Shown: positions 18,427 through 28,104, numbered from the stretch's first letter. The stretch: DNA of 64,000 bases from Lentisphaerota bacterium (GCA_018676675.1 JABHEG010000133.1:1-64000); one strand, 5' to 3'. Translations and numbers: made by a program. The notes: a model not told the origin generated them from the sequence alone.

Positions 18427-20271
18427 GAACTCGCCCTCCTCCAGCACAAAGATGCGGGGTTGCTGGTCGGCGGGAAGAGTCAGGGTGCGCCCCGTCCGTC
18501 CGGCAAAGTCGTTCAACACGATATCACGTGGGGAGTTCCCGTACACCACGCCCGGATCGTACGTGATCATCACGTGCAGGTTGCCTGACGTCACGCGCCG
18601 GACAATGGGGAGATTCTCTTTGAACTGCCGCCGCGCCGGCACGTCAATTTGCACGTCACCATGGCGGAGGATGTACTCAAACGGCTTTATCAGAGCCATC
18701 CCCTCGATCATGGCGGCGACGGGTTCGGACTTAATCCGCAGGAGAGGCCTAAGCTCTGACGCGGGCATCTGGTACGTCGGGAACTCCTCCGCGACACCGT
18801 GGTTCTTGGCCCGATGACGGATCTTCTGGAACCGCACGGTTTCGGCTGCTTCATCAAGCTCAAGAACATGCAGTACGTCGTAGCGTTTGAAGGTGTCCTT
18901 CTCTGTTTCTTCAGCGGTTCCCTCCGCGGCCAGCCGGAATCCCTTTGCCAGCATCACGTCAGCTCCACTGGAGAAGTAGTCCTTGTCCTTCTTCTTGCCG
19001 CTCAGCAGTGCCGGGGGCACATGATGACTCCCCGTCCCGGACCAATTCCACGTGTCGAATCCATCGATGCCGGTGAAAAACGCCATGGCGATCATGGCCC
19101 GCTTCTCCTCGTTGGCCAGCGGCTGTCCGCGCCACCAGCGCCAGCCGCCCCCACCCCCGTGGAGGAGCGTCCAGTAGTATGGGCGCAGAGGCCTCTTGAC
19201 CGGCATGGAGTTGATGATCTCCATGTTTGAGTCGATGTTGGCGAGCGTGTAGGCCACATTTTGGGGAGACCAGTAGAAGCAGTAGACGGAGCTGTGTACG
19301 ATGTCCACGGTATCGTAGATCTGTCTGCCGAACGCGTTCCAGGCTACATCGGTGCCCGGTTCCACTTCCGGCTTCTCCAGGCCGCCCCAGGTTCGTCCGT
19401 AAGGCTGCCAACCGTAGATGCTGATCGGTCCCCAGCCTTCCTTCCGGGCCGCTTCGACGGCTGAGGTGTAGGTCCGGGCATAGCCGTCGAAGTAACGCTT
19501 CTCGAATGCCGTTCGCTCGGCCTCGGTTCCCTGCGCCGGGTACCACGGCTGTTTCCTCAACTTGTTCCGGGGGAGAAGAGGGTGCTCCATATCGATCATG
19601 AGCAGATCGGCCGCTTCTTTCAGCTTGGCTGGTGGCTTTGCTCGACGGAAGATCCCGGCTTCGGTGTGCATGCTCACCAAGTCCATCTCGGCGAGCAGAT
19701 CGTAGCGACCGTCCTGCAGATTGTGTTTCGGGAGCCACTTGTGCCAGTTGATGAAACCGCCCCAGGTCAGCCACTTGGTTCCGGTCGGGAGATGGGTACC
19801 CTCGTCAGTCGTTCGCACATAGGGATAGATGATGTTGAAGCCGCGCGTTGCTGCGTAATCGGCCATGGCATAGTTGTGCCAGCCGCCGTAGTTGAACTCG
19901 CAGTTGAAGTACTTCAGGCGGAACGGCCGGATGTCCTTCGCAACGTAGGTTGCCGTGCCGGGAGCGAAGGTGTCGGTCATGTTCGCCTTGTAGGGCTTGG
20001 CCAGGGGGGCCAGTTCGGGTGGGGCGTCATCGAGAATGACCCCCCGGAGCTGGTCGACGGTAAGCGACTGGTTCTTGGTGAGAGTCAGGCTGGTGGCAGG
20101 CAGACGGACGGTGCGGAAGGTAGGCACTCTCCGTCGCAGAGCCGCAACTTCAGCCTTGGCCGGTCCAGGCGCCGGCTGCGTGTGACTGAGGAGCGGGAGC
20201 GCGCTCACCAGCGTCGTGAGAAGGACCAGATGCCTGTGTCGGCGTGTCGGCGCATGTCTGGACAATGCCAT
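18424..20271 (-). CDS. Secreted protein, putative TIM-barrel glycoside hydrolase (family not recognised)
   Basis: The 615-residue product has a signal peptide with an arginine/histidine-rich n-region (..RHRHLVLLTTLVSALPLLSHTQ). The middle reads as a (beta/alpha)8 barrel: ..LKYFNCEFNYGGWHNYAMADYA.., ..LLMIDMEHPLLPR.., ..ISIYGWQPYGR.., ..DIVHSSVYCFYW.., ..RPYYWTLLHG.. and ..FFTGIDGFDTWNWSG... The Asp/Glu in the MIDMEHP segment is a candidate catalytic or metal site, which is inference. It starts with its ATG overlapping the stop of the upstream gene (TAATG) and has GAGGAG eight bases before, so the two are translationally coupled. They probably act on the same polymer. No family assignment is offered. 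Confidence 0.6.
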   Translation of the reverse strand: MALSRHAPTRRHRHLVLLTTLVSALPLLSHTQPAPGPAKAEVAALRRRVPTFRTVRLPATSLTLTKNQSLTVDQLRGVILDDAPPELAPLAKPYKANMTDTFAPGTATYVAKDIRPFRLKYFNCEFNYGGWHNYAMADYAATRGFNIIYPYVRTTDEGTHLPTGTKWLTWGGFINWHKWLPKHNLQDGRYDLLAEMDLVSMHTEAGIFRRAKPPAKLKEAADLLMIDMEHPLLPRNKLRKQPWYPAQGTEAERTAFEKRYFDGYARTYTSAVEAARKEGWGPISIYGWQPYGRTWGGLEKPEVEPGTDVAWNAFGRQIYDTVDIVHSSVYCFYWSPQNVAYTLANIDSNMEIINSMPVKRPLRPYYWTLLHGGGGGWRWWRGQPLANEEKRAMIAMAFFTGIDGFDTWNWSGTGSHHVPPALLSGKKKDKDYFSSGADVMLAKGFRLAAEGTAEETEKDTFKRYDVLHVLELDEAAETVRFQKIRHRAKNHGVAEEFPTYQMPASELRPLLRIKSEPVAAMIEGMALIKPFEYILRHGDVQIDVPARRQFKENLPIVRRVTSGNLHVMITYDPGVVYGNSPRDIVLNDFAGRTGRTLTLPADQQPRIFVLEEGEF

Positions 20272-23200
20272 TACCGCGGCTCCTCAATCAGACGGTTGAG
20301 CGTTTCCGTATCCAGGGGCTCCTGGTGTGAGTAGATGCGGTACCGGACGGTGTGAGTTTGCCCTTTGGCCATTCGCGTGGGCACGGGCAGGTTCCACGCA
20401 CCCGTGGCTGCGGCAACCTTACGGTAGCGGATGGGCTGGGTCTGGGTGAAGGTTTGTTCCTTGTCGAAGAGGATGACCGAACCTGCTCCGCTGTCGGCAG
20501 CGATGGCAAAGCCTTGAGCTGTCACCTTGGGGAGCTCCGCGTTCTCGCCCGAGAGCAGCGGGTCCGGACGCTTCCCCCGAGGCCACTTGCTTGGCGTGGT
20601 GATGGGGCTCGGGATTGCGAACTCCGCAAATCGGCGTGGGGTACCGGTCAGAGCTCTGATTCGCCGCTTCTCCGCGAAGTAGGGGATGCACTCGTAGAGC
20701 TCGACGGCATTGACGTCATCGGTTGCGGTCAGGACGAGGCTCATGCGAATGGTCTCATCCTGGAAAGAGATTGTGCGCTCAACCGTCAGGGGAAGGCTTG
20801 GCATGTCCTCACGTTTACGGTAGGTCCGGGTCGCTTCGTCAAAAGACGTTTCCGGTTGGGCATAGGCACTGCACACGATCGTAGGATCGACATGGCCGTC
20901 CTCCCACTTGGGGAACAGTGGCTCGCGGACGCGTCCCCAGACCACGTTCGAGAACATGACATTGTGGTTCTGGCAGAGCAGGGTTGGCCCGCAGTCCTTC
21001 ACCCAGACCGCGGAGATGGCCCCCGCCTTGGTCGGTTTGTACTGCAGGCCGCCGTAATGCATGCCGGTGTGTCCAGCCAGTTCCGCACTGCCATTTTTCA
21101 CGACGGCGGCACCCCAGCTGCCCCAGTCCGGCCGCGAGGGACCGGCGTAGACGATGCTGTAATAGGCAGGTGTCTTGATGAAATAGAACCGGTTGTCGAT
21201 GTTCCGCAGGAAGGTCTCTTCCTCCAGACATGGCCATGGTGCGTCGTCACGTTCTTCTCCCACCCACAGTGGACCATAGCGGATGTGCGGGCGTAGCTTG
21301 CCCAGCGGGGACTTGTGGGTGTAGTAGCGGGTACGGAAGTTGCTGTCGCTCGGGCTGCAGGTCTCGGTGAAGGCTGTGGCCGTATGGACGCCCCATTTCG
21401 GGAGGGTGAGGTGCGTCTTGAGCACATAGTATTCATCCAGCCAGCGTCGGATGGAGTCGCTCCGAAGGGCTTCCCAGATCTTGGCCATGTGCAGCGTGCT
21501 CTCGAGGCAGTATTCATTGTCGTGCCCGAGGCCGTCCGAGGCGATTCCGCCGCCGATGAGTCCGCAGTCCGCTGCGTGCGGGTAGCCGATTGCGCTCTTG
21601 AGGCTGTAGGGGGTGGGATCGGGTGCGACGCGCCCCAGGTTTCCCGGCGTAGTGAAGCGTTCCACCTGCCGGCGGAGCACATCCTCAACTTGGCGTTCCT
21701 GCGTTGCCTCCCACACCTGCTTCATGTGCTTGAGCCCTGCCGCCCACTGGTTGCTGCATTCGCCTTGGTGCATGAGCGTGCGGCTCGTTGTCCACTGAAG
21801 GAACGACTGCCTCCAGGCCTGGAAGACCTCTGCCGGTAACGCCCAGGTCACGGCGTCACGGATGGGGCGCAGGGAGAGCACGTGCATCGCGTCATGCATC
21901 GGATACCAGGCAGACCGGAACGGGACTCCCCAGAACCTGTCCTCCTCAATCGTGAACGTCTTTGGTCCTTCCTGATGTCCATACCAGAAATAGGGCGAGA
22001 GAGTCTGCAGATTGGTCATCGCCCGGCAGAGGAGCACGCGGCGCACGAGAGCGGGATGCCCGAGATAGGGGTTGTTCAGGTCGTCCAGACCGGCCGCCGC
22101 TGCGACCACGTCGACCATCCGTCGCCAGTGACTGAACCTGGTGGCGAGTGCCGGGTCATCCGGAGCGTGGAATGCGCCATAGGTGGAACTGGCGGGGTCA
22201 AGGTCCTGGCAGGCCAGGATCCCGGGAATGTCATGCAGGGAGAGCCCTGTTTTGCCTTTGCCACTGAGAAGCGGATTGGCTTCCGGCAGGACCACATCCG
22301 CGGCCAGATCCTGCAGTTTCAGGCTGTCCGCCCACTCAAGCAGGACGCGTTGGTGATGGTGAAAGGTCGGGCGTCCTCTGGCGTCGACGTTCAGGCCGCC
22401 GTGGATCAGGCGTGCGGTCTCCGCATCCGGACACAACACGAACGGGACGCCTGCAATGTGAAGACAAGCGCCCGTGGTGTGACCCTCGATACGCAACCGG
22501 AGGACAGAGTCCCGGGGGGCATCTCTCAATACCGTGAAGTTGAGGAATGACCGGGGCACCGTTTCTGCCAACGTCTTTCCGTCGCTGTCCTGAACGGTGA
22601 CTCGCCAGTTGAAGGGCAGGATCTCCTCAGACAGCGAGATGCCGATTTCGTCCGTGGTTGCGGGAGCGTAGAGGAAGCAGTCTTGAAGGCGGTTGCCGTG
22701 CACATAAAGAGGGCCGGGACCTGGATGAACCCCTGCCGGGATGGCGCGGTCGGGAGTGAGGGAGACCCAATGATCCCAACTGGCCTGAATCATGACTCGA
22801 TAGAGGCCTTTTCCGGCCGGAGGGACGCGCACGTTTACATCTCGTGCCTCAAGCTCTTCCGGGTGTTCCAGGTAACGGGAGCGCACCTTGCCCGGCGGGT
22901 AGCCGTTCGCGGAGTTATGGCGGTGCCATTCCCGGTAGCGGCAGTCCTGGTACATATCACTCAGACCATCCCGGTATTGATCGTTGTCGGGGCGTTCCGG
23001 GGTGTCATCGATTACTCGGTTGACCAAGGTGTTTCCCGCCGGCCCGGTGACCCAGAACATGACCGGGCGGTCGCCTTGCTGGTAGATGTTCATGTCTCGC
23101 AGTGTGAGCCGCAAAGCGAATCCCGTTCCTTCCGGGTCCTGGAGGTGGAATACAACGCTTTCACGCGGACGCCAGAGAACGTATTCCCCCAGATAGCTGG

Positions 23201-23294
23201 ATGACACCTTGCCATCCGGCAGGGCGGCCAGGGCGGGAATGGCGCACACGAGCGGCAGCGCGAACGATATCAGGCGACTGTATAACGGAAGCAT
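20271..23294 (-). CDS. Large secreted protein with toroid-like core, probable polysaccharide-active enzyme
   Basis: This 1,007-residue protein begins with a signal peptide (MLPLYSRLISFALPLVCAIP). It shows a beta-rich N-terminal half, then a helical region around residues 480-680 (..RTLMHQGECSNQWAAGLKHMKQ.., ..HDNEYCLESTLHMAKIW..), then a C-terminal beta-sandwich (..LAGHTGMHYGGLQ.., ..LTVERTISFQDETIRMSLV..). The order, toroid then sandwich, resembles heparinase/alginate-lyase-like and GH-type toroid enzymes, but I do not recognise the family. The start at 23294 has GGGA nine bases upstream; an ATG at 23309 is also possible, and the open frame further upstream lies in repeat DNA and is not credible. 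The gene is coupled by a one-base overlap to the next. Confidence 0.6.
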   Translation of the reverse strand: MLPLYSRLISFALPLVCAIPALAALPDGKVSSSYLGEYVLWRPRESVVFHLQDPEGTGFALRLTLRDMNIYQQGDRPVMFWVTGPAGNTLVNRVIDDTPERPDNDQYRDGLSDMYQDCRYREWHRHNSANGYPPGKVRSRYLEHPEELEARDVNVRVPPAGKGLYRVMIQASWDHWVSLTPDRAIPAGVHPGPGPLYVHGNRLQDCFLYAPATTDEIGISLSEEILPFNWRVTVQDSDGKTLAETVPRSFLNFTVLRDAPRDSVLRLRIEGHTTGACLHIAGVPFVLCPDAETARLIHGGLNVDARGRPTFHHHQRVLLEWADSLKLQDLAADVVLPEANPLLSGKGKTGLSLHDIPGILACQDLDPASSTYGAFHAPDDPALATRFSHWRRMVDVVAAAAGLDDLNNPYLGHPALVRRVLLCRAMTNLQTLSPYFWYGHQEGPKTFTIEEDRFWGVPFRSAWYPMHDAMHVLSLRPIRDAVTWALPAEVFQAWRQSFLQWTTSRTLMHQGECSNQWAAGLKHMKQVWEATQERQVEDVLRRQVERFTTPGNLGRVAPDPTPYSLKSAIGYPHAADCGLIGGGIASDGLGHDNEYCLESTLHMAKIWEALRSDSIRRWLDEYYVLKTHLTLPKWGVHTATAFTETCSPSDSNFRTRYYTHKSPLGKLRPHIRYGPLWVGEERDDAPWPCLEEETFLRNIDNRFYFIKTPAYYSIVYAGPSRPDWGSWGAAVVKNGSAELAGHTGMHYGGLQYKPTKAGAISAVWVKDCGPTLLCQNHNVMFSNVVWGRVREPLFPKWEDGHVDPTIVCSAYAQPETSFDEATRTYRKREDMPSLPLTVERTISFQDETIRMSLVLTATDDVNAVELYECIPYFAEKRRIRALTGTPRRFAEFAIPSPITTPSKWPRGKRPDPLLSGENAELPKVTAQGFAIAADSGAGSVILFDKEQTFTQTQPIRYRKVAAATGAWNLPVPTRMAKGQTHTVRYRIYSHQEPLDTETLNRLIEEPR

Positions 23295-23479
23295 GGCAGG
23301 TTGTCCCATCTGCGTATTGCGGCGACGCCGGGATGCCGTCCGCCCAAGCGTCGGTTCGTCCGGAGAAGGCGCGACTTCGCCAGCTGTTGACTGGACCGGA
23401 AGATAGCACTGGGAAGAGGGGACTGCCTCCCACAGGCCCCCCGGTGGCGGCCGTTCTGGGATCTGCTTCTCATGTCCGT

Positions 23480-23690
23480 CCGAGCCCTGATCCGCCGTCG
23501 CACTGAAGGCTTTGGCGGGACAAGCCAACGGGAGGCGGAGTCCCATGGCAGGAGAAGACCGCTTGCGCTGTGCGCGGCTCTGTCGGAGGGAGGGCCCCGC
23601 TTACGTTGTGCGTACCCCGGTTCCGTCAGAGCCCTGACCAACGGGAGGGGGAGTCCCCTTAATGTGGGAGCGGGTGCCACCCCGCGATAG
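23480..23690. repeat. Cluster of GC-rich intergenic repeats
   Basis: It contains GACCGCTTGCGCTGTGCGCG with GCTCTG following (23557-23582), GTCAGAGCCCTGACCAACGG with GAGG following (23625-23650), and AATGTGGGAGCGGGTGCCAC with CCCGCGAT following (23661-23688). All three recur elsewhere in the window. The stretch 23295-23480 and the one from 23690 to 23996 show no convincing gene. Confidence 0.6.
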
Positions 23691-23996
23691 TCTCTTCTCA
23701 CAGGAACGCCGACGCACAGGTTGGAGGGACGATGTGTTCGGCGTCCGCTCCCGTTCGTCGCGGCTCGGCCGGGCAGGGGAAGGCCGCTACTTCGTCGCCG
23801 AGAGAATTCCCGTCGGGAGAAAAGCGTGGCGAAACTCTGGACCGGGCTTGAGATGCGTTTCCGGGTTGCCTGGGGTCAGTTCGGTACTTTGACACTTGGC
23901 GTTGCTGATCTTGGGCAGGAGGCTGATCCCTGGCTGGCCAACTGTCAGAAGCCCTGGTCCTGACCCCGTCCAGGGCGTTCCCTTGGCTGGCAGCTC

Positions 23997-24114
23997 TCAC
24001 CAAATCGCGGCTGTGCAATGGCTCAGGATCCTGCGGTCACGCGTGACTAACCGGCTTTGGTCGACCAGCACCTGGGCCACGATGATACGGTTGAGAGGAT
24101 CACGTGAATGCTCA
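23997..24114 (-). pseudogene. Remnant of a PIN-domain (VapC-like) toxin, C-terminal part only
   Basis: On the minus strand an open frame lacking a proper start reads HSRDPLNRIIVAQVLVDQSR, then LVTRDRRI, and ends in AAIW and a TGA stop. HxRDPxxRxxxAQ..LVTxD is the C-terminal signature of VapC-like PIN-domain RNases. The first two thirds of the domain are absent: the region upstream is the 3' end of the deacetylase-like gene, which it overlaps by a few bases. No antitoxin gene is visible. It is a dead fragment of a type II toxin gene. Confidence 0.6.
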
Positions 24115-25563
24115 GGCTGTCCTTCCCGGCACGGCGGGACGATAGCTCCAGGACTGCCACTTCAGCAGATCCCACAGGGGCGTCATGTCCCAGTCCGCGG
24201 GCATATTGGTCGAGCCAAAGCGCCGGTCTTGGATGATGTGTGTGTCAACCACTCCGGGCAAGGGCGGCACCGCGTCGATACTGACGTTTCCAGGCAGTTT
24301 CCCTGTGTTCTCCCACTCGAGTACAAACGCGGCGAGCAGGTGCAGCAGTTCGCTGGGACCGACATCAACGCGGCTTGCCCGCAGCTTGCCCGGGATGCGG
24401 CGATCATCCATCATGAACGTGTGAGCGGCCAGACAGCCGGCGATGAGGCTTCGTCGGTCGATCGCGACTCCGCGTGGGTTGGAGAGTGGGGCTTCCACCG
24501 GTCCCAGGGGGCGCTGCACGGGGATCTGTTCGGGCCACGTGCTCTGTTCCCACAGGTAATTGACGGCGAATACGAGCATGCCGAGGATGTCTGCCGGTGA
24601 GAAGCTCGTCCCGTAGGCGGTCACAGCGTCCAGGTTCGTCGACACTTTCCTTGCCAAGTCGACCAGCTGTGGCCAGGTGATCCATGGGGTAGATGCTTCC
24701 TCATCGCGGTCGCAGAGCTCTGTGTAGGTTGTGAGGTTCACGTCCTTTCGCGTCTTGATCCAGCGCATGAGCTTGCGGACGTACTCGAGTGCCGCGGCAC
24801 GGTCCTCCGGGGAGCGTGGATTGGCTGGGGCGCTGATCCGCGGCCTCGGGTAAGGACCGGCCGTTCCATGCCGGAAGAGCGTGGCGTAGTCATAGAGCCC
24901 ACCCCATTCCGAGGTGACCCAGCAGACGGGATGCCCCGCAAAACTCACGAAATCCTGGTTGGCGATCCGCTGCTCAAATGCTTCCTGGGTCTGTTTGAGA
25001 TCCGTTTCCGGGTCAGCCGCCGGCTTGGGGGTCGGCCGGTTCATTGGGTCGACTTCCGTCGCCCAATCGCCCTGGAAGGAGACGGTGCAGTTTGACCGCG
25101 GCCAGCTCAGCCAGTTCATGAACCAGCCGCGGGGGCCGCCGGCCCAGCAACGCACGCCGGCAAGCTTAAGCGCGTATTGCTGGGGTAGTGACTGCTGAGC
25201 TTGGTGACAACACCACGCGACCGGGAACTGGCCCGTGATTTCGGCGACATCATGGAGTCCCTTGCTCTCCACGCTCAAGGCAAGACTTACCGCTTCGTCA
25301 AACGGCAACCGAGCTCCGTAGCGCGTTGCCGGCTCCGGAAAATCGCCCCAGTAGTTCCCGTGGTAGCAGATTTCGTGCGCTGCCATCGCCTCGATCACGT
25401 CTCTCCTGCCGCGTTGCCGCATGACCCGGGCCTTCTCCGCAGCCACGAACAGCGAAAGCGGAATCTCGGCCTCCGCGAAGATCCTGCAGAGCTCCAGGAG
25501 TGCGTCGTCCGATTCCGGGTTGTACACGTCCTCAACGTCAAGGGCAAACACGACATCGGTCAT
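24112..25563 (-). CDS. Polysaccharide deacetylase-like protein
   Basis: The 483-residue product starts ..VVFALDVEDVYNPESDDALL.., continues with a TIM-barrel pattern including ..HEICYHGNYWGDFPEP.., ..FPVAWCCHQAQQSLP.. and ..FAGHPVCWVTSEWG.., and ends in a helical C-terminal region. An early Asp pair (DVED) and the later conserved His residues are the layout of NodB-fold carbohydrate deacetylases, though the classical HxxxH zinc motif is not clear. It has no signal peptide, so it acts in the cytoplasm. The ATG at 25563 has GAGGAG ten bases upstream; the longer open frame upstream overlaps the preceding gene and is discarded. It follows a UroD-family gene by 55 bases and is likely in its operon. 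Confidence 0.6.
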   Translation of the reverse strand: MTDVVFALDVEDVYNPESDDALLELCRIFAEAEIPLSLFVAAEKARVMRQRGRRDVIEAMAAHEICYHGNYWGDFPEPATRYGARLPFDEAVSLALSVESKGLHDVAEITGQFPVAWCCHQAQQSLPQQYALKLAGVRCWAGGPRGWFMNWLSWPRSNCTVSFQGDWATEVDPMNRPTPKPAADPETDLKQTQEAFEQRIANQDFVSFAGHPVCWVTSEWGGLYDYATLFRHGTAGPYPRPRISAPANPRSPEDRAAALEYVRKLMRWIKTRKDVNLTTYTELCDRDEEASTPWITWPQLVDLARKVSTNLDAVTAYGTSFSPADILGMLVFAVNYLWEQSTWPEQIPVQRPLGPVEAPLSNPRGVAIDRRSLIAGCLAAHTFMMDDRRIPGKLRASRVDVGPSELLHLLAAFVLEWENTGKLPGNVSIDAVPPLPGVVDTHIIQDRRFGSTNMPADWDMTPLWDLLKWQSWSYRPAVPGRTA

Positions 25564-25618
25564 GGTCTCTGTTCTCCTCAGGGCGCTCTTGCGTTTCCGG
25601 GTGGGCACGGGCTCAACT

Positions 25619-26698
25619 CTACGAGTAAAGGTCTTCCAGCTTCCTGCTGATCGCGTCGTAACGGGCTTGGGAGTTTTCCGGTGTGCAGCCCATACGAACG
25701 ACCAGGCGGATGCCTGGGCCGGCCAGTCGGTCAAGGGTATCGAGAACGCGCTTCAGGTCGCTGCCGCACCGTGCGCTGACGATGATGCCGCTGTCCAGCA
25801 TTGCTTCGCGGACGTCCTCCGGAGCATTGGGGTTCGGATCCGATCCCAGACCCACGGCGCAGTCAATCATCATGACGTTCTCCATCTTCCGGGTGATTGC
25901 CATGGAATGAGTCCAGCACCCGCATGAATGGATGGCGACGCCACCGAACGCGGCTCCCACTGCGTTGGTGTAGGGCAGCAGAAAATGCTCGTTTACGTAT
26001 GGGGACGCGACCATGATGTTGTCTTCCGAGATCGATATCCCGGGGCCACCGGTGTGGCTGCAGGCCATGATGTGGCCGGGCCGGGACAAGAGGGTCGGCC
26101 CGATCAGATCGGCTTGCAGCCGGGAGAACTCGATGATCAGCTCGTTGATGATGCTGAGGAATGCGTGCAGCGCTTCGGGGGCCTCGTAGCTCGCGACGAA
26201 AACTTCGCATGCGTCGAGAACCATGGTAGCCGTGTCGTGGGCAGATTGCGTGTCGGTCAGGACAAGGGGCAGACGGTCCTCTGTCTTCTCCCGGAAGTGT
26301 GCAATGGCATCGAGGACCATGTTGAGAACCCTGGCCTTGCGGATGTCCGGCTTCTCAAGGTCTTTGACCTCGTCTAGAGAGTGGTATTTGTAGTGACAGG
26401 CCGGGCTCTCACCGTCTCGCCAGAAGTACTCACAGCCAAAGGCCTCCGCGTAGGCCCCCGTCCCAAACCATGGTTCAAGGTAGGGCAGCCCATCTGTGGC
26501 AATATCGAGGCCCTGTTCGAAGTCGTAGAGGTTGGCTGCGAAAGAGTCTTCGATGCTGTTGCAGTTGCCGTACATGGTCGTGGGGCTCGGGAGGCAGACC
26601 AGGTACGGTACGTCGCCGCGCATGAAGGCTTCAATCTTGGGCAGACGTTCAGCCTTGAGTTCGTCGTAGCGGTCGGCAAGGGCGCTGATGTCGGGCAT
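25619..26698 (-). CDS. UroD-family methyltransferase (MtaA/MtbA-like, zinc motif present)
   Basis: This 359-residue protein belongs to the uroporphyrinogen decarboxylase fold family. It has HSC near residues 258-260 followed about 79 residues later by Cys in VVRMGC, which fits the HxC-Xn-C zinc site of the methylcobamide:thiol methyltransferases MtaA and MtbA. Those proteins move methyl groups from a corrinoid protein to a thiol. A true heme-pathway HemE is unlikely because its conserved arginine-rich N-terminal motif is absent. GGAG lies nine bases before the ATG. It heads a probable two-gene operon with the deacetylase-like protein. The methyl donor and acceptor are not known. Confidence 0.75.
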   Translation of the reverse strand: MPDISALADRYDELKAERLPKIEAFMRGDVPYLVCLPSPTTMYGNCNSIEDSFAANLYDFEQGLDIATDGLPYLEPWFGTGAYAEAFGCEYFWRDGESPACHYKYHSLDEVKDLEKPDIRKARVLNMVLDAIAHFREKTEDRLPLVLTDTQSAHDTATMVLDACEVFVASYEAPEALHAFLSIINELIIEFSRLQADLIGPTLLSRPGHIMACSHTGGPGISISEDNIMVASPYVNEHFLLPYTNAVGAAFGGVAIHSCGCWTHSMAITRKMENVMMIDCAVGLGSDPNPNAPEDVREAMLDSGIIVSARCGSDLKRVLDTLDRLAGPGIRLVVRMGCTPENSQARYDAISRKLEDLYS

Positions 26699-26983
26699 TG
26701 ACGGGGACTCCGTGTTGATGTCTGTCGGCCGAACGACAGGTTGCGCGATGCAGCCATACGATGCCGCGGTCGGGCTGCCAGGTCAATGCCTGGTACTTGG
26801 GCACTCGTCGGTGTCAGGGGGATTGCGGCGGGGCCTGCCCATTGAGCCGGAGCAGAGAAGTGCCTTTCCCCCCCAGGACTCAAGCCTACGGGGCGTCGGG
26901 CTGAAAGAACAGGACGTACTCACGGGCGACCCGATATCAGTTGCCGTTCCACGTTACGGGAAGGTCAACCAAATGGGGCCACG

Positions 26984-28072
26984 TCAGCTTCCTCCATCCT
27001 GAGCGCGAGGGCTGTCCACTCCCAACGCCTTTTCCACCTTCTCATACAACGCCGAAAGGCGGAACGGCTTCTTCAGGAAGTCGATGGCACCCTCGTCCAG
27101 GACAGCCTGGATTCGGCTGTCCAGGCCAAAGCCGGACAGTAACAGGACCTTGGCATCCGGGTTGATCGCACGTATTGCTCTGAATGCATCATGCCCGTCC
27201 ATCTTGGGCATCATCAGGTCGAGGATCACCAGGTCCACATCGGCCCAGGACGTTGTGTAGCACTCCACGGCTTCTGCACCATCTTCGCAGAGGACGACTT
27301 CATAGCCTTTGTTGCGTAGCGCTTCGGACGACGGCAGGCGAATACACTTCTCGTCGTCGGCAAACAGGATATGGGTCGTGGTGCGCATGGAGGAAGCAGC
27401 CGGGCGTTTGGGGGGAACGGTGGTCTCAGGCAGCTCCTCGGCAGGAGCAAGAGGGAGATAAACCCGGAACACACTGCCGCATCCTGGAGCGCTCTCGACT
27501 TCAAGCGTTCCTCCGTGGCTGCCTACTGTCCCATAGACCGCCGCCAACCCCAAGTCGCCTGTTCCTGATCCCTTAGCTGCGAAGAAGGGCTCGAAGATGT
27601 GGTTCTGCGTTTCCTGGTCCATTCCAGAGCCGTTGTCATGGACGCTGAGGAGCAGGAACTCCCCGGGCACTGTGTCGTGAGGGTGGACTCGACAGAACTC
27701 CTCATCCAGAGCGACCACTGCGGTGGAAATCTCGAGCGTTCCCCCTTCGAGGATGGCATCGCGAGCGTTGATCGTGAGGTTGAGGATTGCGCTCTGAAGC
27801 AAGGACTCGTCACCCATGGTCACGGAGGGATTGGCCTTCAAGTGTTGCTCGATCACGATCCGCCTGTCGACAGTACGGTTGAGTAGAAGGACAACGTCGG
27901 CCACGAGCGCGTGAACGTCTACGCGTGTGATGCGGTACTTGCCTTGCCTGGAAAAAGCCAGCAACTGGGCGACGAGGTCTGCGGAGTGCTGGGCAGCCTG
28001 AAGTATCATGTCGGCGTGATGGGCCGTTTGCTGGTCTTCCCCGTGCTGCTGCAGCAACTCCGCATGGCTCAT
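26984..28072 (-). CDS. 3' part of a frameshifted hybrid histidine kinase (kinase and receiver domains)
   Basis: This frame encodes the catalytic half of a sensor kinase. The first available ATG lies inside HisKA, just after the phosphoacceptor motif. Homology continues upstream in this frame (LEAIGQLAGGIAHDFNNQ) to a dinucleotide repeat at 28174-28190, and the frame is closed by TGA at 28211-28213, with no start codon between. Downstream are the HATPase domain (NLTINARDAI, HDNGSGMD, GTGDLGLAAVYG) and a C-terminal receiver domain (ILFADDEKC, the phosphoacceptor Asp in LVILDLMMP, and KKPFR). As read, it lacks the start and the active-site His. It is functional only if joined to the upstream frame. 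Confidence 0.8.
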   Translation of the reverse strand: MSHAELLQQHGEDQQTAHHADMILQAAQHSADLVAQLLAFSRQGKYRITRVDVHALVADVVLLLNRTVDRRIVIEQHLKANPSVTMGDESLLQSAILNLTINARDAILEGGTLEISTAVVALDEEFCRVHPHDTVPGEFLLLSVHDNGSGMDQETQNHIFEPFFAAKGSGTGDLGLAAVYGTVGSHGGTLEVESAPGCGSVFRVYLPLAPAEELPETTVPPKRPAASSMRTTTHILFADDEKCIRLPSSEALRNKGYEVVLCEDGAEAVECYTTSWADVDLVILDLMMPKMDGHDAFRAIRAINPDAKVLLLSGFGLDSRIQAVLDEGAIDFLKKPFRLSALYEKVEKALGVDSPRAQDGGS

Positions 28073-28104
28073 GATTCCTGCTAGCTGGTTGTTGAAATCG
28101 TGCG

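Noticed and set aside
25619..26698. Heme-pathway uroporphyrinogen decarboxylase (HemE)
   Set aside because: The HemE N-terminal arginine motif is absent and an MtaA-like HxC..C zinc site is present; no other heme genes are nearby.
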